Shown: positions 9,437 to 18,188 of the stretch, piece after piece
How positions within the stretch are numbered: position 1 is the stretch's first letter
How the letters are laid out: each line of letters opens with the position of its first letter
DNA from: Myxococcales bacterium
GTDB lineage: Bacteria > Myxococcota > Myxococcia > Myxococcales > Myxococcaceae
Assembly (NCBI GenBank): GCA_020846875.1
Contig: JADLDB010000160.1
Span: 1 to 64,000, forward strand
Reading direction: 5' to 3'
DNA: 64,000 nt
Made by a program: the position numbers and the translations under genes
Notes under the pieces: model-generated
Seen by the model: the letters and a program-made list of their open reading frames with translations, nothing else
The model's database searches: none
What the model was told of the DNA's origin: nothing

Positions 9437-10084
9437 ATGACATCGAGCCATCGGTACATCGTCGTGGAGGGCCCGATTGGGGTCGGCAAGTCGTCGCTGA
9501 CCAACATCCTCGCCGAGCGGCTGCAGGCCCGCCGGGTGATGGAGGTGGTGGAAGAGAACCCCTTCCTCGCCAGCTTCTACACGGACCGGAACAAGTACGC
9601 CTTCCAGACGCAGATGTTCTTCCTGCTCTCGCGCTTCAAGCAGCAGCAGGAGCTCTTCCAGCAGGACTTGTTCGCGGCCGTCACGGTGAGCGACTACCTG
9701 TTCGCGAAGGATCGGATCTTCGCGGCGCTCACGCTCGATCCCAACGAGCTGTCCCTCTACGAGCGCGTCTTCGACGAGATCGGCCCGCGCGTCACCAAGC
9801 CGGACCTGGTCATCTACCTCCAGGCGCGCCTCGACGTCCTCTTGGGCCGCATCAAGAAGCGGGCGCGCGAGTTCGAGCGCAGGTTCGACGCCGACTACCT
9901 GGAGTCGCTCTGCCGCGCGTACAACGACTTCTTCTTCCACTACGTCGACACGCCCCTGCTGGTGGTCAACACCAGCGAGATCGACTTCGTCAACAACCCG
10001 GAAGACCTGGAGAATCTCCTCTCGGTGGTCCGCCAGACGAAGAAGGGCATCGTTCACTACCAGCCCCTGCCCAGCAGGCGTTAA
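9437..10084 (+). CDS. Deoxynucleoside kinase (deoxyadenosine/deoxyguanosine type)
   Basis: 215 residues. It phosphorylates deoxynucleosides for nucleotide salvage. Visible are the P-loop GPIGVGKS (12-19), the substrate-binding acidic EENP motif (about 40), a DRIF(A) motif corresponding to the DRS/DRY element of the family, and the lid region R-rich segment KKRAREFERRF. The family also includes deoxyguanosine kinases and dTMP-kinase-like proteins, so base specificity is uncertain. It is followed after 120 bp by panB on the same strand, separate enough to carry its own promoter. The start MTSSHRYIVVEG is the only sensible one. Confidence 0.9.
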   Translation: MTSSHRYIVVEGPIGVGKSSLTNILAERLQARRVMEVVEENPFLASFYTDRNKYAFQTQMFFLLSRFKQQQELFQQDLFAAVTVSDYLFAKDRIFAALTLDPNELSLYERVFDEIGPRVTKPDLVIYLQARLDVLLGRIKKRAREFERRFDADYLESLCRAYNDFFFHYVDTPLLVVNTSEIDFVNNPEDLENLLSVVRQTKKGIVHYQPLPSRR

Positions 10085-10190
10085 AGGACTCCAGTAGACT
10101 CATCGACGAAGAAGCCCATCGGGCCGTGAGCGACCTCCACCAGGAGGCGGTCAACGGTGCAGTCCCGGTGACACATCCCCCGACGTATGC

Positions 10191-10196
10191 AGGAGG
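10191..10196 (+). promoter_or_regulatory. Ribosome binding site deciding the panB GTG start
   Basis: AGGAGG ends eight bases before GTG at 10205. The in-frame ATG at 10187 lies four bases upstream of this site and has no site of its own, so the GTG is preferred. Confidence 0.65.
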
Positions 10197-10204
10197 TGAA
10201 CCCT

Positions 10205-11095
10205 GTGAAGGACAAGGTCACCATCCACACGCTGAAGAAGTTGAAGCATGCAGGTCAGAGGATCTGCATGGTCACCGCCTACGACGCGACGTTCGCGCGC
10301 ATCCTCGACGAGGCCGGCGCCGACGTGCTGCTGGTGGGCGACTCCCTGGGCATGGTGGTGCAGGGGCACGACTCGACGCTGCCCGTCACCATGGACCAGA
10401 TGGTGTACCACTCGAAGGCCGTCACCCGCGGCGCGAAGCGCGCGCACGTGGTGGGCGATCTGCCCTTCATGAGCTACCAGAACGGCGTCGAGGACGCGGT
10501 GAAGAACGCCGGCCGGCTGGTGGCGGAAGGCGGCGTGGGCAGCGTGAAGCTGGAAGGCGGCGCGGAGTTCTCCGACGTCATCTCCCGCATCGTCCGCGCC
10601 TCCATCCCGGTGATGGGGCACCTCGGCCTCACCCCCCAGTCGGTGCACAAGATGGGCGGCTACGTGGTGCAGGGCCGCGACGAAGAGACGGCCCGCAAGC
10701 TGCTCGACGACGCGGTGGCCCTGGAGAAGGCCGGCTGCTACGCGCTGGTGCTGGAAGGCGTACCGTTGGAGCTGGCGAAGACGATCAGCGCGCGCCTGGC
10801 GATCCCCACCATCGGCATCGGCGCCGGCAAGCACTGCGATGGGCAGGTGCTGGTCTGCTACGATCTGTTGGGGATGAACCCGGACTTCAAGCCGAAGTTC
10901 GTCAAGCGCTACGCCAACCACTTCGAGGCGATCGGCGGCGCGGCGCGGGCCTTCTTCGACGAGGTGCGCGGCGGCGTCTTCCCCGACGAGGAGCACTCCT
11001 TCCGCTCCGCCACCATGCGGCTGGTCGCGTCCAACCCCGACGTGCAGCCCTCGGAGCGCGAGGAGAAGAGCGGCATCTACGGCGTGCCGGTATGA
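10205..11095 (+). CDS. panB: 3-methyl-2-oxobutanoate hydroxymethyltransferase PanB
   Basis: 296 residues from the GTG at 10205, or 302 from the ATG at 10187. It adds a hydroxymethyl group from 5,10-methylene-THF to alpha-ketoisovalerate, giving ketopantoate in pantothenate/CoA synthesis. Family landmarks are [10 protein letters not shown], the metal-binding VGDSLGMV loop, the VKLEGG strand and the C-terminal [14 protein letters not shown] block. The cytoplasmic enzyme is usually a decamer. Its stop overlaps the ATG of the next gene (ATGA), which in turn overlaps panC, forming a three-gene translationally coupled operon. Confidence 0.96.
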   Translation: MKDKVTIHTLKKLKHAGQRICMVTAYDATFARILDEAGADVLLVGDSLGMVVQGHDSTLPVTMDQMVYHSKAVTRGAKRAHVVGDLPFMSYQNGVEDAVKNAGRLVAEGGVGSVKLEGGAEFSDVISRIVRASIPVMGHLGLTPQSVHKMGGYVVQGRDEETARKLLDDAVALEKAGCYALVLEGVPLELAKTISARLAIPTIGIGAGKHCDGQVLVCYDLLGMNPDFKPKFVKRYANHFEAIGGAARAFFDEVRGGVFPDEEHSFRSATMRLVASNPDVQPSEREEKSGIYGVPV

Positions 11096-11601
11096 CGGTG
11101 GACGCGGTGGCGGCCTCGGCCGCCTGCGATCGCTGCGGCACCTTCAGCCCGGATCGGAAGCCCCTGGGGAGCCGGCAGCTCTGCCCGGCCTGCGTCACCC
11201 ACCTGGTGCAGGGCGCGCGCTTCTGGTCCTCGCGGTACCTCACCGGCGTCGGCGTGCTGCTCAACCCCACCGCGGCGGCCGTGCTGCTGGCGCTCAACTA
11301 CCAGCGCCTGGGGGAGGCGGCGAAGGCCCGGCAGGCGTGGATCAACGCGGTGGTGCTGCTGCTCTGCTACGGCGCCGTGCTCGCCACTGAAGTGCAGATC
11401 CCCAGGGGCGTGCTGCTGGGCGTGGGCATCGGCCTGGGGCTGTACCTGGGGCGGAGTTTCCACGAGACCTGGGAGCGGCTCAAGGCCGCCGGGGCGCAGT
11501 CCGCCAGCCGCGTCCTCCCGGTACTCTTCACCCTGCTGGTGCTGGCCGCCTTCGTGACGGCGCTGGTCTTCCTCACCCCTGGCGAGGGGCTCACGGAATG
11601 A
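11092..11601 (+). CDS. Zinc-ribbon-like multi-pass membrane protein inside the pan operon
   Basis: 169 residues. An N-terminal CxxC...CxxC pair (CDRCGTF and LCPACV) suggests a small zinc ribbon. Three or four hydrophobic segments follow, including [29 protein letters not shown] and [19 protein letters not shown] recognise no enzyme family. The start overlaps the panB stop (ATGA) and its own stop overlaps the panC start (ATGA), so it is made with both pantothenate enzymes. A role in pantothenate traffic is possible by position only; the sequence shows no transporter signature. Confidence 0.75.
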   Translation: MTVDAVAASAACDRCGTFSPDRKPLGSRQLCPACVTHLVQGARFWSSRYLTGVGVLLNPTAAAVLLALNYQRLGEAAKARQAWINAVVLLLCYGAVLATEVQIPRGVLLGVGIGLGLYLGRSFHETWERLKAAGAQSASRVLPVLFTLLVLAAFVTALVFLTPGEGLTE

Positions 11602-12449
11602 AGACGGTCACCACCCCCGAGGAGGTGCGGGCCTTCACCGCCGCGCTAGCGCGGGAAGGGAAGCGGTTGGCGCTCGTGCCCACCATGGGCTTCCTGCACG
11701 AAGGCCACCTGTCGCTGATGCGCGAGGGAGGGCGCCGCGCCGACGTGGTGGCCGCCACCATCTTCGTCAACCCCGCGCAGTTCGGCCCCACCGAGGATCT
11801 CGCTCGCTACCCGAGAGATCCGGAAGGCGACGCGAAGAAGTGCGCGTCGGCCGGCGTGGCGCTGCTCTACACGCCGGAGCCAGCGATCGTGTATCCGCCC
11901 GGCTACCAGACCTGGGTGACGGTGGACGAGGTGTCGAAGGGCCTCTGTGGCGATCGCCGGCCGGGGCACTTCCGCGGCGTGGCCACGGTGGTGACGAAGC
12001 TGCTCGCCCTGTTTCGCCCCCAGGTGGCGCTCTTCGGCGAGAAGGACTTCCAGCAGTTGCAGGTGATCCGCCGGCTCACCGCCGATCTCGAGCTGGGCGT
12101 GGAGATCGCCGGGCAGCCCACCATCCGCGAGACCGACGGGCTGGCGATGTCCAGCCGCAACGCGTACCTCTCGCCGGACGAGCGGAGGCGGGCGCTGGCG
12201 CTCTCCCAGGGGCTCTTCGAGGCCCAGGCGGCGGCGAAGGCCGGAGAGACGAAGGCGGCGGTGCTGCTGGCAAGAGTGCGCGCGCGGCTGGCCCAGGCGG
12301 AGGTGCGGGAGGACTACGTGGAGCTCCGCCACGCCGAGACGCTCGCGCCCCTGGAGGTGCTGGCGCCAACAGTCCCGGGGCGGCTGCTGGTGGCGGGCTT
12401 TCTGGGCAAGACGCGCCTCATCGACAACGTGGCCATCGCTCTGGGCTGA
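11598..12449 (+). CDS. panC: Pantothenate synthetase PanC
   Basis: 283 residues, standard length. It condenses pantoate and beta-alanine with ATP through a pantoyl-adenylate intermediate. The nucleotidyltransferase-superfamily HxGH motif is H34-E-G-H37 (TMGFLHEGH), and MSSRN serves as the KMSKS-like loop. The FGEKDFQQL and PTIRETDGLAMSSRN blocks are typical. It is coupled by ATGA overlap to the zinc-ribbon membrane protein. panD is not seen in this window. Confidence 0.97.
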   Translation: MKTVTTPEEVRAFTAALAREGKRLALVPTMGFLHEGHLSLMREGGRRADVVAATIFVNPAQFGPTEDLARYPRDPEGDAKKCASAGVALLYTPEPAIVYPPGYQTWVTVDEVSKGLCGDRRPGHFRGVATVVTKLLALFRPQVALFGEKDFQQLQVIRRLTADLELGVEIAGQPTIRETDGLAMSSRNAYLSPDERRRALALSQGLFEAQAAAKAGETKAAVLLARVRARLAQAEVREDYVELRHAETLAPLEVLAPTVPGRLLVAGFLGKTRLIDNVAIALG

Positions 12450-12492
12450 GCCGGTTGCTTTCGGGGCCCTTCCGCGGGGAGAGTCCACCCCC

Positions 12493-14613
12493 ATGCGTCG
12501 CCTCGTCCCTGTGCTCCTGTCGCTGAGTCTGGCTGCCTGCAACTGCTCTCCCTCCAAGCCATGCAGCACCACCGCCGACTGCGATCCCGGCTCTGTCTGC
12601 TCGCGCGGCGTGTGTCAGCGCTCCGGGGCGGGCGGGGGAGGGGGCGACAGCGACGGCGGCGCGGGAGGAGGAGGCGGCGTCGTCGGCGGCGGGAGCGGCG
12701 GCGGCGACGCGGGGACGAAGACAGCCACCAGCCTCGAGCTGACGCCTCCCAACGCGGGGCTCAGCTCGATCGATGGATCCCAGCCCACGCAGGCCTTCAC
12801 CGCCGTGGTGCACTACGACGACGGCACCTCCGGCACCACCGCCAACGCCGTCTTCGACGTGGACGTCCCGGTGGTGGGCACGGTGGGGCCGAATGACGGC
12901 CTCTTCACCGCGAGCGGCCGGGTGGGCGGCCCGGTGACGGTGCGCGCGCAGTTGGTGACGGGAGGACGCACGCTGTCCGCCTCCGCGCTGGTGACGGTGT
13001 CGCTCCAGCGCACCACGGTGGGTGTGGGCGTGCCGGTGGACGTGGGCGCGAAGTTCGGGGTGACGCCCGTGCAGGATCCCTCGCGCGCGGCCGGCGTGGT
13101 GTACCCGCTGGATAGGGTGGTCTTCCCCCAGAACGTCGCCCCGGCGGACGTGCAGTGGCTCACCGGCGTCTCGGGCGATCTGTTCCGCGTCACCCTCACC
13201 AAGCCCAACGTGCGGGTGGTGGGCTACGTGGCCGAGGACGGCGATCACCACTGGCTGGTGGATCTGGATGCCTGGCGCGCGCTGGCGCAGTCCAGCATCT
13301 CGAGCGACGCCACCCTCACCGTCGATCGCTGGGAGGCGTCCACCCAGCAGGTGATCTCCGGCGCGCCGATCACCCTGCGCTTCGTCCCCGCCGCGCTCAC
13401 CGGCAGCATCTACTACTGGGACATCCAGCGCGGGCGGATCGTCCGCATCGACGACGGCACCACCACCCGCAGCGAGTTCATGCCCAGCCCGCCGGTCGCG
13501 ACGGACAACAGCCAGTGCGTCGGCTGCCACGCGGTCAGCCCCAAGGGGCGCTACATGGCCGGGCGCCTGGGCGGCGGAGAGAACGTCGGCGCGGTGTTCG
13601 ATCTCACCGTCAACCTCACCGCCAACCCGCCGCCCACGGTGTGGCCGGTGGTGACGTCCACGCCCAACAGCCAGCACTGGTGGTTCTCCTCCTGGAGCCC
13701 CGACGAGACGCGCATGGTGCTGTCCATCAACGAGGGCGCCACCGGCGGCATGGCCTTCATCGATCCGCTCAACGGGCAGAGCGTGGCGGTCGCCAACGTC
13801 CCTGCGGGGAAGATGACGCACCCGGCCTGGTCGCCCGACGGGCAGAAGATCGCCTACGCGGTCAACCTGAACGGCTGGGGCGGGGACTTCACCGCCGCGG
13901 ATCTCCACGTGGTACCGGTGACCGCGCCCGACACCCTGGGGACGCCCAGCGTTCTGCACACCGGCGCTTCGCTGGCCGGCTCCACGCCGTCGGGCAACGC
14001 CGACAGCTACCCGACCTGGACACCCGACTCGAAGAAGGTGGCCTTCGCCCACGGGAACGGCTGCCGCAGCGAGACGCACCAGGCCGCGCTGTACCTGATG
14101 GACGCGGACGGCACCAACGTGGTCCGCCTGTCCAATTCCACCGGCGGGCCGTCGTCCAACGACTCCTTCCAGCCGCGCTTCTCGCCCTTCCGCGCCGGGG
14201 GCTACTACTGGCTCACCTACCTCTCGCGCCGGGACTATGGCAACGCGCAGGTGGGCACGCGGGGCAGCGGCTTCCAGCAGATCTGGGTGGTGGGCATCAA
14301 GGAGAACGCCGTGCCGGGCACCGATCCCAGCGAGGTGGCCTTCTGGCTGCCGGGCCAGGACACCCGATCGCGCAACATTGCCGCGTACTGGGCGCCGCGC
14401 CCCTGCCGCCAGGCCGGGGACTCGTGCACGGTGGGCAGCGAGTGCTGCAGCGGGGACTGCCGGGCGGGCACCTCAGGTGGGCCCCTGGTCTGCTCGCCCC
14501 CGCCGCCGGAGCGCTGCCGCAACGAGGGGGAGACGTGCGGGGCCACCGGCGACTGCTGCCCGGGCCGTGGGCTCGTCTGCTCGATGAACGTGTGCATCAT
14601 CGACATCCAGTGA
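12493..14613 (+). CDS. Lipoprotein with TolB-like propeller and one haem-c motif
   Basis: 706 residues. A signal peptide ends at a lipobox (SLAAC), so it is lipid-anchored. A Cys-rich segment, a Gly/Ser linker and a bacterial-Ig-like region (about 75-170) follow. A CXXCH haem-binding motif is at 342-346 (CVGCH). It is followed by WD40/TolB-like repeats with SPDET, WSPDGQKIAYA and WTPDSKKVAFA blades, and two C-terminal Cys clusters (GDSCTVGSECC, GETCGATGDCC). TolB-like propellers bind partners; the single CXXCH suggests covalent haem and possible redox chemistry. The partner is unknown. It stands alone 43 bp after panC. Confidence 0.8.
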   Translation: MRRLVPVLLSLSLAACNCSPSKPCSTTADCDPGSVCSRGVCQRSGAGGGGGDSDGGAGGGGGVVGGGSGGGDAGTKTATSLELTPPNAGLSSIDGSQPTQAFTAVVHYDDGTSGTTANAVFDVDVPVVGTVGPNDGLFTASGRVGGPVTVRAQLVTGGRTLSASALVTVSLQRTTVGVGVPVDVGAKFGVTPVQDPSRAAGVVYPLDRVVFPQNVAPADVQWLTGVSGDLFRVTLTKPNVRVVGYVAEDGDHHWLVDLDAWRALAQSSISSDATLTVDRWEASTQQVISGAPITLRFVPAALTGSIYYWDIQRGRIVRIDDGTTTRSEFMPSPPVATDNSQCVGCHAVSPKGRYMAGRLGGGENVGAVFDLTVNLTANPPPTVWPVVTSTPNSQHWWFSSWSPDETRMVLSINEGATGGMAFIDPLNGQSVAVANVPAGKMTHPAWSPDGQKIAYAVNLNGWGGDFTAADLHVVPVTAPDTLGTPSVLHTGASLAGSTPSGNADSYPTWTPDSKKVAFAHGNGCRSETHQAALYLMDADGTNVVRLSNSTGGPSSNDSFQPRFSPFRAGGYYWLTYLSRRDYGNAQVGTRGSGFQQIWVVGIKENAVPGTDPSEVAFWLPGQDTRSRNIAAYWAPRPCRQAGDSCTVGSECCSGDCRAGTSGGPLVCSPPPPERCRNEGETCGATGDCCPGRGLVCSMNVCIIDIQ

Positions 14614-14655
14614 CGGGTGTTGCTTTCCCGCGCGCGACCGGAGAAGAGGCGCCGC

Positions 14656-15123
14656 ATGGCGGAGAAGGTCGCGTCGGCCGAGAAGGTGATCTGCGAGAAC
14701 CGGCGCGCCCGCTTCGACTACGCCATCGATGACACCGTCGAGGCCGGGCTGATGCTGACCGGCAGCGAGGTGAAGGCGCTGCGCAACCACGAGGCGTCCT
14801 TGAGCGACTCCTACGCCCTGCCCGACAAGGGGGAGCTGTTCCTCTTGAACGCGCACATCGGGGCGTACACGCCGGCGGCGACCTTCGCCCACCTCCCCAC
14901 GCGCCCGCGCAAGCTGTTGATGCACAAGGCGGAGATCGAGAAGTGGGCGGCGAAAGTCCGCGAGCGCGGTTACACCATCGTCCCGTTGGTGATGTACTTC
15001 AAAGACGGCCGGGCCAAGGTGCGCCTGGGGTTGGGGAAGGGGAAGAACACCATCGATCGCCGCGAAGGGATCCGCGAGCGGGAGACCAAACGCGAGCTGG
15101 ACCGATTGAAGAGGCGGCGCTGA
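14656..15123 (+). CDS. smpB: SsrA-binding protein SmpB
   Basis: 155 residues. It binds tmRNA and brings it to stalled ribosomes for trans-translation. Visible are the N-terminal ICENRRARFDY, the conserved GSEVKALR block, the RKLLMH segment and the basic C-terminal tail (RERETKRELDRLKRRR), which inserts into the empty mRNA channel. The ATG at 14656 gives MAEKVASAEKVICENRRA; an upstream in-frame start at 14617 would add a non-conserved extension. The tmRNA gene itself is not found here. The next gene, an SspB homologue, starts at the base after the stop. Confidence 0.95.
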   Translation: MAEKVASAEKVICENRRARFDYAIDDTVEAGLMLTGSEVKALRNHEASLSDSYALPDKGELFLLNAHIGAYTPAATFAHLPTRPRKLLMHKAEIEKWAAKVRERGYTIVPLVMYFKDGRAKVRLGLGKGKNTIDRREGIRERETKRELDRLKRRR

Positions 15124-15642
15124 ATGGACGCACGGGTGGACGAGAAGAAGCAGCGCCTCCTGAGCGCCCTGGAGAGCGGCATGGCGCAGCTGCACCTCGA
15201 CGCCCGCCGCCCCGGGGTGTTGGTGCCCGAGAAGTACAAGGTGAACCACCACCTGGTGCTGAACGTCTCGTACCGCTTCGATCCGCCGGATCTCACCGTG
15301 TCCGAGTGGGGGGTGCGGGAGACCCTGTCCTTCGGGGGCAGCCGCTTCACCGTGGGCGTGCCGTGGAGCGCGGTGTATGCGATCGCCTCGCACGTCAGCC
15401 GCGAGTTCTGGATGTACCCGGACGACATGCCGCAGGAGCTGGCCGACGCGGCCACCGAGCGGATCAACACCGAGGAGCTGGAAGCCCAGCGCTCCGGCGG
15501 CCGGCCCAGCTCCGACGCCGGCGAGGCGAAGAACCCCCGAGCCATCCTGAGGGAAGTCATCCTCGACAAGCCCGAGAGCAGCCCCGAGGCCCCGAAGGAG
15601 CAGACCCCTCCGCGGCGCGGGCACCTGCGCATCGTCAAGTAG
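15124..15642 (+). CDS. sspB: SspB-like ClpXP adaptor
   Basis: 172 residues. The N-terminal half matches the SspB fold: LDARRPGVLVPEKYK, NHHLVLNVSYRF, PPDLTV, then an FGGSRFTVGVPWSAVYAI block. The C-terminal tail is long, charged and probably disordered (from about 115), ending in a basic/hydrophobic RRGHLRIVK that could be the ClpX-binding peptide, as in known SspB proteins. SspB binds ssrA-tagged proteins and tethers them to ClpX. The ATG directly follows the smpB stop, so tagging and delivery factors are probably co-expressed. The family assignment is firm; the tail role is inferred. Confidence 0.85.
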   Translation: MDARVDEKKQRLLSALESGMAQLHLDARRPGVLVPEKYKVNHHLVLNVSYRFDPPDLTVSEWGVRETLSFGGSRFTVGVPWSAVYAIASHVSREFWMYPDDMPQELADAATERINTEELEAQRSGGRPSSDAGEAKNPRAILREVILDKPESSPEAPKEQTPPRRGHLRIVK

Positions 15643-15754
15643 CCCTTTCCTGAGCGCGCATGAATGTCCCCCGGGGGGCGGGGCACACAGGCGTCGCGTC
15701 CGCACACGCCAGCAGGGCCGGGGCGAGTTTCCCGCGGACAGAGGGGAAGCGCAC

Positions 15755-17173
15755 ATGTCAACGTCGTCTTCCGGCGCGCGCCGCGCGACCGGGTGGGTGT
15801 CGTGTTGCCTCGCGGTGGCCTTGTTCGGCTGTACCCAGTCCCAGCCATCGGTGACGCTCAAGTTGCCGGCGCCGAAGCCGTCGCGCTCGGCTCTGGGAGG
15901 CAGTCCGGTGAATGGCGCCGCGCAGTTCGACGCGCCCGTCATCGATCCCAACACCTGGAGCGGCCAGCCGCCGGCGGGCACTGGCAGCTACACCATCGCC
16001 GCCACGCCGACGCTCACCGGCGGCCCCGCGTCCATCGCCGCCAGCGATCAAGGCTTCCAGTACGTGGTGATCGGCAACTTCAACGGCAACACCGGGACGG
16101 GGCTGGCGGTGCTGAGCGATCTGCCCTGGGCGCTGGGGCCCTCTCCTCTCGACGGCGTCCACCGCTTCGCCCTGATCTTCGATGTCACCACCGGCGACAC
16201 GATCGGCGAGGCCAGCTCGGGCACCATCACCCTCACCGCCGCGGGCGCGCAGTTGAACCAGCGCGTCACCGGCTCCCTGTCCGGCAGCTTCGTCATGTAC
16301 CCGCCGACGCCCCCGCCGCCCGGCTGTCAGTCCAACGCCGACTGCGCGCGCGGAGAGGTCTGCCAGGCCGGCGTGTGCGTGGTGGCGCCGTCGGGCTGCA
16401 CCTCCAACGCGCAGTGCGCCGCGGGCCAGGTGTGCCAGGCCGGCCAGTGCGTGACGCCGCCCCCTCCCGGCTGCGTGGTGGACGCGGACTGCGCCGCGGG
16501 TGAGGCGTGTCAGGCAGGCGTGTGCGTGGCGCTGCCTCCTCCCGGCTGCGTGGTGGACGCGGACTGCGCCCCGGGTGAGACGTGCTCCGCAGGCCTCTGC
16601 GTGCGCGGTCCCGCGCAGTGCACTTCGAACGCCCAGTGCGCCCCGGGCGAGACGTGCCAGGCCGGCGTGTGCGTGCCGCCGTCGCCCGCGTGCACCTCGA
16701 ACGTGCAGTGCCCGCGCGGCTGGGTGTGCCAGGCGGGGCAGTGCGTTTCCACCACCCCGCCGGCGACCTGCGGCGGCCAGCAGGGCTCGGGCGGCTACAG
16801 CGGCGGCTGGGGCGGGGTGGCCCAGTGCACCGCGGCCGGCTCGGGCTCGGTGGGCGTGTCCAACGGCCAGGCGTGGATCGACGACAGCAATGGGGCGCCG
16901 GCGTTGATCGTCGCGGATCCCTCGTCCTCCAGCGCGGGGGTGGTGATCGAGCTGGGCGCGTGCCCGTCGGGCGCGGGCCAGGTGGCGATCCAGGCGGGCG
17001 ACGCGGCGCTCTATGCGGAGGTCCCGGCCAGCGCCGACACGCAGCTCTTCGTGGCGAAGGCCGCGTCGGGCGGCACCATCACCTTCAGTTCGGTGGGCGC
17101 GGTGACGGCGGGCAGCTTCCAGCTCACCTTCTCGGGCGGCGGCACGGTGTCAGGCAGCTTCACCGTGCAGTGA
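15755..17173 (+). CDS. Lipoprotein with six Cys-rich repeats
   Basis: 472 residues. An Arg-rich signal peptide ends in a lipobox with Cys26 (ALFGC). A globular beta-rich region (about 40-185) is followed by six tandem 26- to 30-residue modules, each with four cysteines in the pattern C-x6-C-x5-C-x4-C (for example GCQSNADCARGEVCQAGVCV). The modules are separated by Pro-rich linkers and resemble the Cys-rich repeats of many myxobacterial surface lipoproteins. A C-terminal jelly-roll-like domain with one disulphide candidate closes the protein. It is probably outer-membrane or surface exposed. The function is unknown. Confidence 0.75.
   Translation: MSTSSSGARRATGWVSCCLAVALFGCTQSQPSVTLKLPAPKPSRSALGGSPVNGAAQFDAPVIDPNTWSGQPPAGTGSYTIAATPTLTGGPASIAASDQGFQYVVIGNFNGNTGTGLAVLSDLPWALGPSPLDGVHRFALIFDVTTGDTIGEASSGTITLTAAGAQLNQRVTGSLSGSFVMYPPTPPPPGCQSNADCARGEVCQAGVCVVAPSGCTSNAQCAAGQVCQAGQCVTPPPPGCVVDADCAAGEACQAGVCVALPPPGCVVDADCAPGETCSAGLCVRGPAQCTSNAQCAPGETCQAGVCVPPSPACTSNVQCPRGWVCQAGQCVSTTPPATCGGQQGSGGYSGGWGGVAQCTAAGSGSVGVSNGQAWIDDSNGAPALIVADPSSSSAGVVIELGACPSGAGQVAIQAGDAALYAEVPASADTQLFVAKAASGGTITFSSVGAVTAGSFQLTFSGGGTVSGSFTVQ
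16322..16755 (+). repeat. Six tandem modules encoding four-Cys repeats
   Basis: Units of about 75-85 bp encode GC-x4-DC/QC, C-x4-C patterns with linkers of PPPP or APS. Copies three and four share the longest nearly identical stretch (cccggctgcgtggtggacgc in both), suggesting duplication. Confidence 0.75.
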
Positions 17174-17182
17174 TCTGACCGG

Positions 17183-17212
17183 CCGGCCCTCCTCTTCCAC
17201 GGGGAGGGCAGG
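17183..17212. terminator. GC-rich hairpin between convergent genes
   Basis: GCCCTCC (17186-17192) and GGAGGGC (17203-17209) form a seven-base stem with a ten-base loop in the 65-bp gap between two converging genes. There is no T tract, so intrinsic termination is only plausible, in either direction. Confidence 0.45.
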
Positions 17213-17238
17213 CCGCCGTCGCGCCGGGGTGCCTGGCC

Positions 17239-17706
17239 TCAGGCGCTCCGGCGCTGCCAGCCGGAGAGCAGCTTCGCCGAGCGGCGCTGCACCTGGCGCT
17301 GGAGGAAGCCGCTCCAGCCCAGAAGCCAGCCGGCGGCTCCAAGGGCCTGCCGGCTCCAGCGGTAGAAGTCGAAGGTGTCGGTGTGCTGCACCACGCGCCC
17401 GTCGCGGAAGACGAAGGCCGCGTCGATCACGTTGTGCACCTTCCGCTTGCCGCCGAAGAGGTAGCGCGCTTCCCAGTGGGCGCTGCCCTTCGCGTCGTCG
17501 GCCTGTACGTCGCGGAAGGTGAGCGAGAAGCCCTGGGCGCGCTCGCAGAGCATGGCCCACATGTCACCGATGTCCCTGCCGCGGAGGTCGGGAAAGGCGC
17601 CGTCGCCAAAGCGCGCGTCGTCGGCGTAGACGGCGCGCATCGGGCCGGGATCCTGGCGCGCGAAGGCCTCGTAGAAGCCGGTGATCAGCAGGGCGTTGGG
17701 GTGCAC
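17239..17706 (-). CDS. NTF2-like / SnoaL-like fold protein
   Basis: 155 residues. The N-terminal pattern (NALLITGFYEAFARQDPGPMRAVYADDARFGD, in parts) is typical of the cone-shaped NTF2/ketosteroid-isomerase superfamily, with the DMWAML helix and HWEARYLFGG strand following. The C-terminal 35 residues (WLLGWSGFLQRQVQRRS) are amphipathic. Such folds serve as isomerases, hydrolases or binding domains, and no active site can be assigned. It begins one base after the stop of the universal stress gene on the same strand, so the two are probably co-transcribed. Confidence 0.75.
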   Translation of the reverse strand: MHPNALLITGFYEAFARQDPGPMRAVYADDARFGDGAFPDLRGRDIGDMWAMLCERAQGFSLTFRDVQADDAKGSAHWEARYLFGGKRKVHNVIDAAFVFRDGRVVQHTDTFDFYRWSRQALGAAGWLLGWSGFLQRQVQRRSAKLLSGWQRRSA

Positions 17707-17707
17707 G

Positions 17708-18151
17708 TCAGGCCTGGTGGGGGCGCAGCACGAGGACGGGGCAGGGCGCGTGGTGGACGACGCGATCGCTGACCGAGCCGAGGATGAGCCGCCGGCCGGC
17801 GCCCAGCCCGCGGGAGCCGACGATCACCAGATCCGCGCCCAGGTGTCCGGCCAGATCGCACAGGGTGTCGGCGGCCTTGCCCAGCTCGACGCGCGCGGTG
17901 GTGGGCACCTTCGGGCGCTCGGCGAGCAGCTCGTCCAGCACGCGCTGCGCCTTCTTCACGTCCTCTTCGGAGCGCGGGGCCGAGGTCATCACGTAGCCGG
18001 ACAGCGGGCCCACGGGGATGACCTGCGGTGGCTCGAGGGCGAACACCAGCGTCACCCGGCCCCCGAGCTGCTCGGCCAGCCCCTGCCCGTACCGCGCCGC
18101 CTCCAGGGACTCCTTCGAGCCGTCCACGCCGATCAGGATGTGCTTCACCAT
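17708..18151 (-). CDS. Universal stress protein (UspA family, ATP-binding type)
   Basis: 147 residues, one USP domain. It begins MVKHILIGVDGSKES. The C-terminal ATP-binding signature G-2x-G-9x-G-S is intact (GSRGLGAGRRLILGS), and the last strand is CPVLVLRP. Dimeric USPs of this type bind ATP and accumulate under energy or oxygen stress. It precedes the NTF2-like gene with a one-base gap. The other USP protein of the window (49.6-50.9 kb) is a three-domain form with divergent motifs. Confidence 0.92.
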   Translation of the reverse strand: MVKHILIGVDGSKESLEAARYGQGLAEQLGGRVTLVFALEPPQVIPVGPLSGYVMTSAPRSEEDVKKAQRVLDELLAERPKVPTTARVELGKAADTLCDLAGHLGADLVIVGSRGLGAGRRLILGSVSDRVVHHAPCPVLVLRPHQA

Positions 18152-18188
18152 GGCCGGACCATATACCCGGGCCCTTCTGGCGGCCGCC

